Assembly: GCA_034423575.1 (NCBI GenBank)
Contig: DAOUIF010000033.1
Location: 62,001 to 126,000 of the forward strand
DNA: 64,000 nucleotides
Direction: 5' to 3'
From: Bin87 sp034423575
Lineage (GTDB): Bacteria > Chloroflexota > Dehalococcoidia > Lucifugimonadales > UBA3495
Part shown: piece by piece, positions 15,786 to 24,832 of the stretch
Layout: the number at the start of each line of letters is the position of its first letter
Numbering within the stretch: position 1 is the first letter of the stretch
Translations under genes and position numbers: made by a program
Notes under the pieces: model-generated
Told to the model about the DNA's origin: nothing
Database searches by the model: none
Seen by the model: only the letters and a program-made list of their open reading frames with translations

Positions 15786-16625
15786 ATGGCGGATGAGAGA
15801 CGACTGCACGGACGCGTGGCGCTGATCACGGGCGGTGGCCGCGGTATTGGGAGGGCGATCGCCCGAGCCTATGCGGCGGAGGGCGCTCTGCTGGGCCTGG
15901 CAGCGCGCACCGAGACCGAACTGCAGACGACGTCAGAGGAGATCCGCGGTGAATTCGGCGGCGAAGTGACCACAATCATAACGGACGTGAGAGACCGGCT
16001 GCAGGTCGAGAATGCCGTGGCACACACCGAGGACCGGTTCGGTCCAATAGACGTGATGGTAAACAACGCGGGGAACACCGGCGAGATCGGCCCGCTGTGG
16101 AAACTGGACCCGGAGCGCTGGGCTAACGTGATCTCGGTGCACGTGCTGGGCACCTACTACGGGTGTCGAGCGGTGATACCGGGGATGCTGGAACGCGGCC
16201 GAGGCAGGATCGTCAACATGTCCGGCGTAGGTGGGCCGAACGACACATCGTACGACGCAGCGAAAACCGCCATCGTCAACATGACGGAGAATCTGAGCGT
16301 TGAACTGGCGGGCACCGGCGTTACAGTGAACGCGATCAGCCCCGGTTCGATTCACACACGGATGTGGGAAGAGGTGCGCGACATGGCCCTGGCTGCGGGA
16401 GACATGGATATGTACGAAAAGGGGGTCCAGGTCACGTCGGGAGGGGGCGCGTCGATCGAGAGGGCGGCTGAGTTGGCGGTCCTGCTGGGCAGCGACGATT
16501 GCGGTGAGCTTTCGGGTAGGCTCATCCGGGCGGCGTTGGACACCTTCGAAAGGATCCCAGCGCGGGTGGACGAGATCATGTCGTCCGATGCATTGCTGCT
16601 GAGGCGGGTGGAGTTGGGCGGTTAG
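15786..16625 (+). CDS. SDR-family oxidoreductase
   Basis: The 279-aa product starts at ATG 15786 behind CAAGGAGA, divergent from the HD gene with an 80-nt gap. It has TGGGRGIGRAIARAY, an Arg-containing strand 2 end (AARTET) that favours NADP, NNAGNTG, SGVGG, YDAAK and NAISPGSIHTRMW. The C-terminal part (KGVQVTSGGGASIERAAEL) replaces the usual GQ-x-NVDGG end and includes an Arg-rich tail. It overlaps the convergent MFS gene by 4 nt. It may reduce or oxidise an intermediate of the divergent cluster. Confidence 0.88.
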   Translation: MADERRLHGRVALITGGGRGIGRAIARAYAAEGALLGLAARTETELQTTSEEIRGEFGGEVTTIITDVRDRLQVENAVAHTEDRFGPIDVMVNNAGNTGEIGPLWKLDPERWANVISVHVLGTYYGCRAVIPGMLERGRGRIVNMSGVGGPNDTSYDAAKTAIVNMTENLSVELAGTGVTVNAISPGSIHTRMWEEVRDMALAAGDMDMYEKGVQVTSGGGASIERAAELAVLLGSDDCGELSGRLIRAALDTFERIPARVDEIMSSDALLLRRVELGG

Positions 16626-17935
16626 CCGGGGATGCCGGGCGATAGCGAGGCACGAGCCTGCGGGTGGACCGGTGGTCTGGCAAGGAGCAGGGCCAGGGCG
16701 GTAATCGCTCCCAGGACTGCGTAGATGACAAACGCGAGGCTGTATCCGCCGGCGAACTGGTATACCAGTCCGGAAGCCACGGCGCCGATGGCCTGGCCGA
16801 GGGACGTGAACGGCTCCGTGACGCCGCGGATGGTTCCCAGGGACTGCCGTCCGAAAAAGTTGGCGTAGGCGACCGCCGGCACCACCAATATGCCCGCAAC
16901 GGCGACGCCGAAGAGACCGGCGGCACAAAAGGCCAGCGCCACGGTGTCCGCCACGACGAACATACCGCAGGCGATGGCCATCACCAACGCGATGACGGCA
17001 TAGGTGTATGAGACCCGCACCTTCTCGACCATACGTCCCCACAGCAGGCTGCCAAACGCGGTTCCGGCGGCGTTTACGACGATGCTCAGCTGGGACAGGG
17101 AAAGGTCGATGCCGCGGGTCCGCAACAGGTCTGCCTGGTACACGTTGGTGCCCGACTGCAGCAGGAAGAGGAAGCCCGTACCGATGGCAAGGACCCAAAG
17201 CGCCGGTGTGCGCAGGGCCTGGCGCGTGGTCCACTCCAGCGCGGAATCGGTTTCCGCGACCGATGAAGCTGGCCCATCATTCTCGATGGCTGCGTCCGGT
17301 TCGTCGCCGTCGGGTAGGAGGCCGACGTCTTCCGGGCGCTGTGCGACCAGGAGGGCGGCCGGCGCCAAAGCGATCGCATACACCATCAAGCCGAGAACGA
17401 TCCACGCGGCCTGCCAACCGTAAGCCACGCTGACCCAGGTGGCAACCAGCGGGAAGGCCACCATGCCGCCCGAGTGAGAGAGGAACAGCAGACCCGTGGC
17501 CCGGCCGCGCTGGCGCACAAACCAGCGTCCCACCACGGTGGCCGCGCCCACGTTGAGCGGGCTGCTGAACATGATGCGACCGATGGCCAGGGCCGAATAG
17601 AAAATGGCGACATGAACTGAGAGCCACGCCATGGCCATCGTGCTGAGGCCAATGATGATCAGCGAAGAAACCAGCACCGCGCGCGCGCCATAGCGATCAA
17701 TGGCCCAACCCACGGGCGGCGATGCGCCGGTTGCCAGAAGGCCGCCGACGGCGGCGGCTCCGCCGATCAGCGCCCGGCTCCATCCGGTCTCGTCGGCGAT
17801 AAGGGGCACAAAGACGGCGAAGGTCAGGCTGCCGGCCGCGTTGCGCACGAACATGCTGCTGCCGGCGCTGCCCAGCACGATCCACCCGTAGTAGAAAGGG
17901 ACGCGCCGGGAGATGTACGCGATCAGGACGTGCAA
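16622..17935 (-). CDS. MFS transporter
   Basis: This 437-aa protein has 12 predicted hydrophobic segments. It opens RRVPFYYGWIVLGSAGSSM, like the monocarboxylate/OFA carriers, and has the GWAIDRYGARAVL signature in loop 2-3. A charged central loop (about 205-235, PEDVGLLPDGDEPDA) separates the halves and closely resembles the corresponding loop of the carrier at 3324-4673 (PEDMGLLPDGDTPEDA). The two genes are therefore paralogues. It probably serves the neighbouring catabolic genes. Confidence 0.85.
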   Translation of the reverse strand: MHVLIAYISRRVPFYYGWIVLGSAGSSMFVRNAAGSLTFAVFVPLIADETGWSRALIGGAAAVGGLLATGASPPVGWAIDRYGARAVLVSSLIIIGLSTMAMAWLSVHVAIFYSALAIGRIMFSSPLNVGAATVVGRWFVRQRGRATGLLFLSHSGGMVAFPLVATWVSVAYGWQAAWIVLGLMVYAIALAPAALLVAQRPEDVGLLPDGDEPDAAIENDGPASSVAETDSALEWTTRQALRTPALWVLAIGTGFLFLLQSGTNVYQADLLRTRGIDLSLSQLSIVVNAAGTAFGSLLWGRMVEKVRVSYTYAVIALVMAIACGMFVVADTVALAFCAAGLFGVAVAGILVVPAVAYANFFGRQSLGTIRGVTEPFTSLGQAIGAVASGLVYQFAGGYSLAFVIYAVLGAITALALLLARPPVHPQARASLSPGIPG

Positions 17936-18022
17936 TTGGTCAACCGTTGGGGCAAATGATCGGGCGATTATAGATCATCGCCGGATATGACAAGCGACTT
18001 GGCCGATCACCCCGGACAACGG

Positions 18023-19459
18023 TTACGCCTCGTCCCAAACTTGCGAAGGAAAACCGATTTGTAAGTTCCGCGGAGGCGACGGATAGTACCCGAGATACGT
18101 GAGATCAATCCCATCGTCCGGCCCTGCGCACCGCCATGTCCCCGCGTGCGGACAGCAGCGCAGGATGTCTTGATCCCGGTCAGACGGTCGGTCGGTCGAC
18201 CGCGGCGAATGGGCCAGGAGTAAATCTTGCTGATCCTGCAAGTGCAGCAGGTAGGGCGATTGGGTAGTCGCGATCACCTGACGCAGAGGGTTGCACGCGC
18301 CGACTTCCTCGTGGGGGTTTGCCGCCATCTGGTGCAGTATAGAATTCAACGCCTCCAGGCTACCGGCATCCAACCCCGCTTCCGGATACTCGATGCAGAG
18401 TAGCGACGGCGGATCCGGAGCCAGCGCGAGAGTCGCGAACGCCAGAAAACGGAGCGCGCTGTCTGAAACCGCAGAAGAGGCCACGGTTAAACCCGACGGC
18501 TCTTCCAAGTCCAGGGAAAGCAGTCCTGAGGTGTCGTCCTGAAATACGCCGACTTTACTCAAGGGAATCACACCGGACACCAATGCAGTCAATTCCTCCA
18601 AGGCGGTTACTGGATCTTCTCCCTGTTCTTGAACACTACTGATCCAATGGTGCAACGTAGCTGGTATGTGGGCGCCGTGACCCGACAGGCCCGGATGCTG
18701 GCCGTACCGGTCAGGTCTGCGCATTGCCGAGGGATCTAAATCCAGAACGTTCCAACGTTGCATCTCCCGTTTGGCCGCGAGAACCGTTGGCGTCGCAGCG
18801 GTGTTCTCAGTGCCGAGGGCGGTACGGCTCGCGTCATTGGCCGACGACGGGCGGCCACGTGCCGGATAGCCGCCATCCTGGTGCACGGTGACGTCAGGTC
18901 GCCCCGATTCCGGATCATTTTGCGTGGATATAAACCCACTGCGAGCGTGCCGGGTATTAAACACGGCACCGTCTCGAAACCGGCTCTTGCTGTGGGGAAA
19001 TTTCAGGTGCCGGGCCGCGCGGGCCTCGATTATCGGCCGCAGCTCCTCTCGTTCCAGGATGATGCAGCCATTAGGTCTGCCGTCCGACGATGGCGGGTCA
19101 TAGCGGAAGGACAATTCGTAACGCAGGAACGACGAGGACGCCTCAGCTTCGCGGCCAAAATCATCTCGGACGTTGCCCTGAATGAGCATCTCCGTGGCGA
19201 TTTCGATGCGATCGGTCCGTTGATCTCTACTGACGAAGAAGAGATCGGCGATATTGCCGCCTCCAGCGTCAAGGCCACGGGTACGCGACGCGGCCTCGTT
19301 GATAGGATGTTCGGTGAGTAGGGACAGAAAGCGAATGGCGTCGAACAGGTTGGATTTGCCTGCTCCGCCGGGCCCGGTGATGCAAGTGAAGGGACCGAAA
19401 TCAGCCGAGAAATCGACCAGGTTTTTGAATCCGTTGACTTCCAGCCTGGTCAGCATCAT
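18023..19459 (-). CDS. RecF/OLD-superfamily AAA ATPase, no partner gene
   Basis: The 478-aa product starts at ATGATG (19459/19456) behind AGGGGA. It carries MLTRLEVNGFKNL, Walker A GPGGAGKSN (residues 29-37) and a late Walker B LLCIEYPEAGLD followed by an ATTQSPYLL switch strand. This is the SMC/RecF-like ABC ATPase fold (AAA_21) found in OLD nucleases, Gabija, PARIS and retron effectors. The C-terminus ends without a TOPRIM domain. Adjacent genes on both sides are metabolic, so no nuclease partner is seen. The middle (about 150-260) has an Arg/Ser-rich low-similarity insert. Function is unknown; repair or defence are options. Confidence 0.8.
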   Translation of the reverse strand: MMLTRLEVNGFKNLVDFSADFGPFTCITGPGGAGKSNLFDAIRFLSLLTEHPINEAASRTRGLDAGGGNIADLFFVSRDQRTDRIEIATEMLIQGNVRDDFGREAEASSSFLRYELSFRYDPPSSDGRPNGCIILEREELRPIIEARAARHLKFPHSKSRFRDGAVFNTRHARSGFISTQNDPESGRPDVTVHQDGGYPARGRPSSANDASRTALGTENTAATPTVLAAKREMQRWNVLDLDPSAMRRPDRYGQHPGLSGHGAHIPATLHHWISSVQEQGEDPVTALEELTALVSGVIPLSKVGVFQDDTSGLLSLDLEEPSGLTVASSAVSDSALRFLAFATLALAPDPPSLLCIEYPEAGLDAGSLEALNSILHQMAANPHEEVGACNPLRQVIATTQSPYLLHLQDQQDLLLAHSPRSTDRPSDRDQDILRCCPHAGTWRCAGPDDGIDLTYLGYYPSPPRNLQIGFPSQVWDEA

Positions 19460-19514
19460 AGGCTCCCCTGGTGACAGCCGGTCCACCGTTGGGCGATTTT
19501 AGCACGGACTTTCG

Positions 19515-21257
19515 CTACGGCTGTTGGGCCATCTCGCAGGCAAACCACAGGGCCAGGCTGCCGGTCCGGTCGTCGTATCCGTTGACCGCGGTGCGGTTCA
19601 GGTAGGCTCGGGCGTCGGGCATGACACCGGTGCTGATGCAGCCGTCGACAACGCCGCCCTCCTCGTCGATGCGTTCGGATAGAGCGCGCCAACAGGCACG
19701 CAAGCCGGGGATGTATCCGGCAGCCTCGTCGGAAGGCAGCCAACCGATGCGAAGACCGCGAGCCAGCGCGTAACCGATCATGGATGTAGAGGTCAGTTCG
19801 CCCCACGCGCCGGGGAGATCGACCAACTCGCCGAAAGTGCCCCAAGGTTGTTGGACGCGCAACAGCGCGTCCAAGTGGCGGCGATGGCGTTCTAGGAGCG
19901 TATCCCGGGCGGGATGATCACTTGGCAGGTAAGTCAAAGCTTCGGCATAGCCGAGAGCGGCGAACCCGTTGCCGCGGCTCCAGCAGAACGGCGCGGACCG
20001 GGCATGATGGAACAGGCCGTTAGCTTGCTGGACGTCTCCGCCATCGAGGAGGAAATTTGCCAACAAGTCAGCGTACTTAGGGTCGCCAGAGATGCGGTAA
20101 GCCCGGCCGAGCATGGCGCCGGTCATGAACATGTCCTCGACGCGAAAGTCCGGGTCGCAGGGGACCGGAGCCTCGCCGGCGCCGCGGGCCTCGAACCGAT
20201 TAGCTGCGTAGAAGAAGAGGCGGCGGTACATTTCGTCGCCGGTATAATCGGCCAAACGTGCCGCCCAGACGACGCCGGCAAGCGCTGCGCCGCCGGCGTA
20301 GGCGAGATGGGTCGGCGGATCGGCGGCGATATGGTCGATCATCGCGGCGATTTCTCGGGTCGGGTCGGGCACCGCATCATCGAGTGCGGCTAGGCGTAGG
20401 CGCCCGCTGATGCCGACGCCCTGAGTGTAATTGACGGGGTCGAGGGCGTGGCCGTAACGCCCGGCCAGGACACGGGCGATTTCGATGGGAGTGCGGCCGC
20501 GGCGGGCATCGAGAGCGAGACGGGACGGGGACGGTGGCACGTCCGAGTCCCTGCTGGTTACGCGCCAAAGGGACTGCAAGGCCTCGGAAAGGCCGGTCCA
20601 ATGGGTAGTGAGGCGCAAGGCCGGTATGACGCCGGGTTTGTCCGCAGACGGCCGGCCGATGGCAGCAACTAGCGAATCGTCATTTTGGGCTGGCGAAGCG
20701 CCGAGGGCCGAGGCGACCGGGTTGCCGGCGGCGGCTGCGTTAGCCTGCCAGAGCGGTTGCTGCGCGGAATCGTCGGACAGGGCGACTTCGACGAGCAGGT
20801 CCGGGGCCTGGTAGCAGATCCAGCGCCACAGGTAGCGGCTTTCGGGCCCGGTCTCGTCGGAGTAGAACGCGCCATCGGGTGGAAAGCCCTGGGTCAAGTC
20901 AGTTGGGTTGCCCGCCACGGGTTCCCAATCGCCACCAGCCAAGGCGTCCGGGTTGCTGGCGGCGAGGGCGCTGAGGGCCACACCGGACGCGCCGGCCGCC
21001 GCCGAGCGGGCGAACTGATCGAGGGCGACCAGGATGCGTGGTGTGTCCATGGTCTCGCCGCGCAGGCCGGCGACCAGCAGGACGGTCGGCCGATGCGCAT
21101 TATCGGAGTCGGGCAGACTGCGGGTGTCGATCAGGGCGAGCATCGGGCGCCACAATGGAGTGAGGCCGATGGGAACAGTCTGCCAGCGTTCCGGGCTGCG
21201 TTTGCGGACGAGGTTTACCAGCGCAGCGTTGATATCGGTGGGATGCATCGTGCTCAT
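19515..21257 (-). CDS. Two-domain protein: unknown N-terminal domain plus GH105/GH88-like unsaturated glycuronyl hydrolase domain
   Basis: The 580-aa product starts at ATG 21257 (MSTMHPTD). The C-terminal ~340 residues show an (alpha/alpha)6 barrel of the GH105 kind: RVEDMFMTGAMLGRAYRISGD with the catalytic Asp, GLFHHARSAPFCWSRGNGFAALGYAEAL and STSMIGYALARGLRIGWL. Such enzymes hydrolyse unsaturated uronates left by polysaccharide lyases. The first ~230 residues are unrelated. They contain TVLLVAGLRGETMDTPRIL and YQAPDLLVEVAL, which faintly recall M14 peptidase or esterase-like folds. No signal peptide is visible, so it should act inside the cell on imported oligosaccharide. Confidence 0.75.
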   Translation of the reverse strand: MSTMHPTDINAALVNLVRKRSPERWQTVPIGLTPLWRPMLALIDTRSLPDSDNAHRPTVLLVAGLRGETMDTPRILVALDQFARSAAAGASGVALSALAASNPDALAGGDWEPVAGNPTDLTQGFPPDGAFYSDETGPESRYLWRWICYQAPDLLVEVALSDDSAQQPLWQANAAAAGNPVASALGASPAQNDDSLVAAIGRPSADKPGVIPALRLTTHWTGLSEALQSLWRVTSRDSDVPPSPSRLALDARRGRTPIEIARVLAGRYGHALDPVNYTQGVGISGRLRLAALDDAVPDPTREIAAMIDHIAADPPTHLAYAGGAALAGVVWAARLADYTGDEMYRRLFFYAANRFEARGAGEAPVPCDPDFRVEDMFMTGAMLGRAYRISGDPKYADLLANFLLDGGDVQQANGLFHHARSAPFCWSRGNGFAALGYAEALTYLPSDHPARDTLLERHRRHLDALLRVQQPWGTFGELVDLPGAWGELTSTSMIGYALARGLRIGWLPSDEAAGYIPGLRACWRALSERIDEEGGVVDGCISTGVMPDARAYLNRTAVNGYDDRTGSLALWFACEMAQQP

Positions 21258-21293
21258 GGGCGCTCTCAACAGGCGGAAATATGGGTGGCCAAC

Positions 21294-21331
21294 ATTATAG
21301 CGGTGGCCGATTCGCGTTCGGCTTTTTGACA
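21294..21331. promoter_or_regulatory. Divergent promoter region between the GH105-like and CaiB genes
   Basis: Minus strand: a perfect TATAAT (21294-21299), 37 nt upstream of the GH105-like start. Plus strand: TTGACA at 21326-21331 with GATAAA/ATAAAT about 15-16 nt downstream, ahead of the CaiB start at 21408. The spacing on the plus strand is slightly short. Confidence 0.4.
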
Positions 21332-21407
21332 CCGGGTTGAGGCGGCGATAAATTGGCGCAATGCGGCACTCGGGGTCCAGCAATTCGCAGAGGGAGACCT
21401 ACAGTCT

Positions 21408-22655
21408 ATGCCTCGGTTCGACGAATACACCGGCGAGCACCTGATACCACCGTACCGGATCCTGGACCTGACGGATCGTCGGGCGGCGTTCTGCGGTCGG
21501 CTGCTGGCGGACTACGGGGCGGATGTAGTGAAAGTGGAGCCCCCATCCGGTGATCGTTCCCGGGCGTTGGGGCCGTATCCGGGCGACGTAACCGACGCCG
21601 AGCGGAGCCTGGATTTCCTCTTCTACAACACCAACAAGCGCTCAATCACGCTGGACCTGGAGACCGAGGCGGGGCGCGGATTGTTCCGGCGGTTGGCCGC
21701 CGATGCCGATGTCATCATCGAAAGCTACGAACGGCATTACCTGGCCGACCGCGGTATCGGATACGACGACCTGCGGGCAGGCAACCCGGGGCTGGTAATG
21801 GCTTCGGTTACGCCGTTCGGAGCTTCCGGGGAATGGGCCGACTACGCAGGAGATGACCTGGTGGTCATGGCGGCGAGCGGGTATATGCAGATCACCGGGG
21901 AACCGGACGAGCCGCCGGTGCGCCAGGGCAACGAACACAGTCACTATCCGGGCGCGCAATACGCTGCTGTGGGCATCCTGGCCGCGCTGTATTACCGCGA
22001 CTTTGCGCACGGCGGCGTGGGTCAGCACATTGACGTGTCGTCCCAGGAGGCGCTGATCACATACTACACCGACGCTCATCCGGCACTGCTGTGGCGGAAG
22101 TTGGGACAGAACGTGACGCGGGTGGGCACCAACTCCACGCTTGTAATCCCGCTGGGGGCGTATCCGTGCAGGGACGGCTGGGTCGCCGCCGGGGTAATTA
22201 CACCCCGGGAGTGGGACGCACTGGCGTCGTGGATCCACGAGGTGACCGGGAACGACGAGGTGCTCAACGAAGCCTATCGGGGAGGAAACCAGGATCGGGC
22301 GGAACACATCGACATCATCACCGCGCTGTTCCTGGAGTTCGCGGAGAACTTCACGGTGCAGGAGTTGTTTCACGAGGGGCAGAGGCGGAACCTGGTTTTC
22401 CTGCCGGTGAACGAGGTGGCGGATCTGCTGGCGGACCCGCAATTAGCGGAGTCCGGGTTCTGGTACGACATTGAGCACGACGATGAGTCGATCGGAACTA
22501 TCAAGTATCCCCTGGGGGTATTCCACAGCGAGGAGGTGTCGGCACGGCGTCGGCCCGCTCCGGCGTTGGGCGCGGACAATATGGCGGTATACCAAGGCGA
22601 GTTGGGGATGACGGCGGAAGATTTGGCCACCCTACGCTCCGATGGAGTAATCTGA
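21408..22655 (+). CDS. CaiB/BaiF-family CoA-transferase (class III)
   Basis: The 415-aa product starts at ATG 21408. It has the class III pattern: YRILDLTDRRAAFCGRLLADYGADVVKVEPPSGD at the start, NTNKRSITLDLETEAGRGLFRRL and a central GVGQHIDVSSQEALITY, followed by the small domain. The conserved region with the catalytic Asp is less clear than in formyl-CoA transferase. These enzymes move CoA between carboxylates in the cytosol and activate substrates without ATP. It begins a plus-strand group with a Uma2 gene and a second CaiB gene. Confidence 0.88.
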   Translation: MPRFDEYTGEHLIPPYRILDLTDRRAAFCGRLLADYGADVVKVEPPSGDRSRALGPYPGDVTDAERSLDFLFYNTNKRSITLDLETEAGRGLFRRLAADADVIIESYERHYLADRGIGYDDLRAGNPGLVMASVTPFGASGEWADYAGDDLVVMAASGYMQITGEPDEPPVRQGNEHSHYPGAQYAAVGILAALYYRDFAHGGVGQHIDVSSQEALITYYTDAHPALLWRKLGQNVTRVGTNSTLVIPLGAYPCRDGWVAAGVITPREWDALASWIHEVTGNDEVLNEAYRGGNQDRAEHIDIITALFLEFAENFTVQELFHEGQRRNLVFLPVNEVADLLADPQLAESGFWYDIEHDDESIGTIKYPLGVFHSEEVSARRRPAPALGADNMAVYQGELGMTAEDLATLRSDGVI

Positions 22656-22684
22656 CCGCGACGATCAAGAACCGAGGTACCCGA

Positions 22685-23377
22685 ATGGTTACAGCCAAAC
22701 CGGAGCCGGCGTTAACCGCTCCCGCAGACGGCCCCGAACCGATAGGCGATTGGCCGCTGATTGGCGAGCTTCGTCTCAACTTATCCGCCCTGGGCGTTGA
22801 CCACCTCGCTCCCGACTTCGGAGAGCGGCTGTGTCAATTGTCCACTGACAACCCGCCCTGGCAGTTTGAGTATTCTGCGGAAGGGGAACTGATAATAATG
22901 CCGCCACCCGGTTCCGAAAGCAGCAGGGAAGAAGCCGACGCAATTGGCGAACTTTACATTTGGCGTCGTCTTAACGGCGGGATGAGTTACCCATCTTCTG
23001 TGGGCTTCCAATTGCCCAGTGGAGCGCAGCGCATTTCCGATGCTGCCTGGATCACCCAGGGACGGTATGACACCCTCACTCCTGCCGAGCACCGGGGCAC
23101 CATCAACGGCGCTCCCGATTTCGTCATTGAAGTCCGTTCTCGCAGCGACCGTCTCTCGCCGTTCCTCGTGAAGATGCGGGAATGGATGGACGGTGGCGCG
23201 GCACTCGGTTGGGGGATCGATTCGCGACAGCGTCGGGCTTACGTCTATCGGGCCGGCGCGGACGAGCCTGAAATCCTGGAGGACCCAGAGACCCTTTCGG
23301 GCGAGGATCTGCTGCCGGGTTTCGTATTTGAAGTGCGGCGTCTGATTTTCGAACGCATAATTCAGGAGGAGCCCTGA
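22685..23377 (+). CDS. Uma2-family restriction-endonuclease-like protein
   Basis: The 230-aa product shows the Uma2/DUF820 fold: SAEGELIIMPPPGSES, a long helix, ISDAAWITQGRYD, then PDFVIEVRSRSD with the PD-(D/E)xK acidic residues, KMREWMDGGAALGWGIDSRQRRAYVYR and a C-terminal LPGFVFEV strand. It is expanded in cyanobacteria and Chloroflexota and has no settled role. Its stop overlaps the start of the next CaiB gene by one base (TGATG), so the two are translationally coupled. This is an unusual place for a nuclease-like gene. Confidence 0.88.
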   Translation: MVTAKPEPALTAPADGPEPIGDWPLIGELRLNLSALGVDHLAPDFGERLCQLSTDNPPWQFEYSAEGELIIMPPPGSESSREEADAIGELYIWRRLNGGMSYPSSVGFQLPSGAQRISDAAWITQGRYDTLTPAEHRGTINGAPDFVIEVRSRSDRLSPFLVKMREWMDGGAALGWGIDSRQRRAYVYRAGADEPEILEDPETLSGEDLLPGFVFEVRRLIFERIIQEEP

Positions 23378-24618
23378 TGACCAGCCCCATCGCCGACACG
23401 CCCTCCGCTCTCGCCGGCATACGGGTGGTCGAGTTCGGCCCGTACGTGGCACTGCCGCTGACGGGGAGGATCCTCGGTTCCCTCGGGGCGGAGGTGATCA
23501 AGGTCGAGACGAACAAGGTATTAGATGAGATGTCGTTCATTCCGGCGTGGTCCCGAGGGGCGGGCCAGCCGGAATACCAGCGGGGCAAGCGGCGGATCAC
23601 GCTAGACGTTCGGACCGAAGCGGGGCGTGACCTGATGCTGGAGATGGTCCGGATCAGCGACGTGTTCATGACCAACTTCAGGCGCAATGTTTTGGATCGT
23701 TGGGGGATTGACTTCCCGGAAATCAGGAAGCAGAGACCGGACGCAATTATCATGTGGCAGACCGGGCTGGGAGGACACGGGCCGTACTACACCTACAAGT
23801 CATTCGGGATACTGGTGCAGCACCTGTCCGGGGTGTCGTTGATGACCGGGCTGCCGGACGAGCCGCCGGGGGTGGTCAATACGTCATACTCCGACTACCA
23901 CACCGGGGTATTCCAACCCGCGGGCATCATCGCGGCATTGATGCGGCGCAATCTGACCGGGAGGACGGCGACGCTGGAGTCGTCGATCTTCAAGTCGGGA
24001 GTGGCCACCGGCGGGCCGGCGCTGCTGGACTACCAGGTAAACGGTCGGGGCCCGCAGCGACGGGGAAATCGGGACGCGTGGGCGGTGCCGCATAATGTAT
24101 ATCCGTGCGCGGGAGAGGATCGGTACATTGCCATCGCGGTCTCGGACGACGAACAGTGGGGACGGCTCCGCAAGGCGATGGGCGATCCGGAGTGGGCAGC
24201 GGGCGCCGAATATGAAACCCGGTTGGGTCGGCGGCGCAACGAAGACACGCTGGACGCTGGGATCGCCGAGTGGTCCCGGCAGCATGATTCGCTGGGGTTG
24301 ATGGCGAAGCTACAAGAGGCAGGGGTGACGGCCGGGATGGTGTCTCAGGGGCAGGACCTGAACGAAAACGTGCACCTGAAATCGCGGGAGTTCTACCAGG
24401 ACACTCAGTACTGGGAAGCGGAGCGAGGCGTGAAGGCGACTGAATGGACGGAAGGCGAGAGCGTTTCATGGTCGATTCCGGCGAAGATGTCGGAAACGCC
24501 GATACCGCTCGGGAAGTACAGCAACATCGGCGAGGACAACGGGTACGTGTTTGGCGAGTTGCTGGGGATGCCTGATAGCGAGATCGAGCGATTGGAAGAG
24601 GCGGGAGTGATTTACTGA
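23377..24618 (+). CDS. CaiB/BaiF-family CoA-transferase (class III)
   Basis: This 413-aa protein starts at ATG 23377. It has LAGIRVVEFGPYVALPLTGRILGSLGAEVIKVE, QRGKRRITLDVRTEAGRDL, ILVQHLSGVSLMTGLPDEPPGVV and SDYHTGVFQPAGIIAALMRRN, where the Asp of the SDYHTG segment is at the position of the catalytic Asp in formyl-CoA transferase. It is a clear paralogue of the gene at 21408-22655, with normal family length. It probably loads CoA onto a carboxylic substrate for the hydratase and dehydrogenase genes downstream. Confidence 0.9.
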   Translation: MTSPIADTPSALAGIRVVEFGPYVALPLTGRILGSLGAEVIKVETNKVLDEMSFIPAWSRGAGQPEYQRGKRRITLDVRTEAGRDLMLEMVRISDVFMTNFRRNVLDRWGIDFPEIRKQRPDAIIMWQTGLGGHGPYYTYKSFGILVQHLSGVSLMTGLPDEPPGVVNTSYSDYHTGVFQPAGIIAALMRRNLTGRTATLESSIFKSGVATGGPALLDYQVNGRGPQRRGNRDAWAVPHNVYPCAGEDRYIAIAVSDDEQWGRLRKAMGDPEWAAGAEYETRLGRRRNEDTLDAGIAEWSRQHDSLGLMAKLQEAGVTAGMVSQGQDLNENVHLKSREFYQDTQYWEAERGVKATEWTEGESVSWSIPAKMSETPIPLGKYSNIGEDNGYVFGELLGMPDSEIERLEEAGVIY

Positions 24619-24733
24619 TCTGGGGCCGTGGGACGAAACCGAGTCTTACATCGATGCACCGGACGGACCGGATTTCTGTGGACGTATCCGATACGGTCAG
24701 AGCGACCGGCCGGGTTCCGGTGGCTGAATTTCC

Positions 24734-24762
24734 TTGACACTCGGGGTGGCGCGTACCATAAT
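24734..24762 (+). promoter_or_regulatory. Sigma70-type promoter of the hydratase/SDR operon
   Basis: TTGACA (24734-24739) is followed after exactly 17 nt by CATAAT (24757-24762). It lies 70 nt upstream of the TTG start at 24833 and is one of the best promoters in the window. Confidence 0.65.
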
Positions 24763-24832
24763 TTGGCGGTCAAAATTCGCTCGATGCGAACCGACAGATA
24801 ACCTTTCCCGTTCAAGGGGCAGGAGGTTTTCA

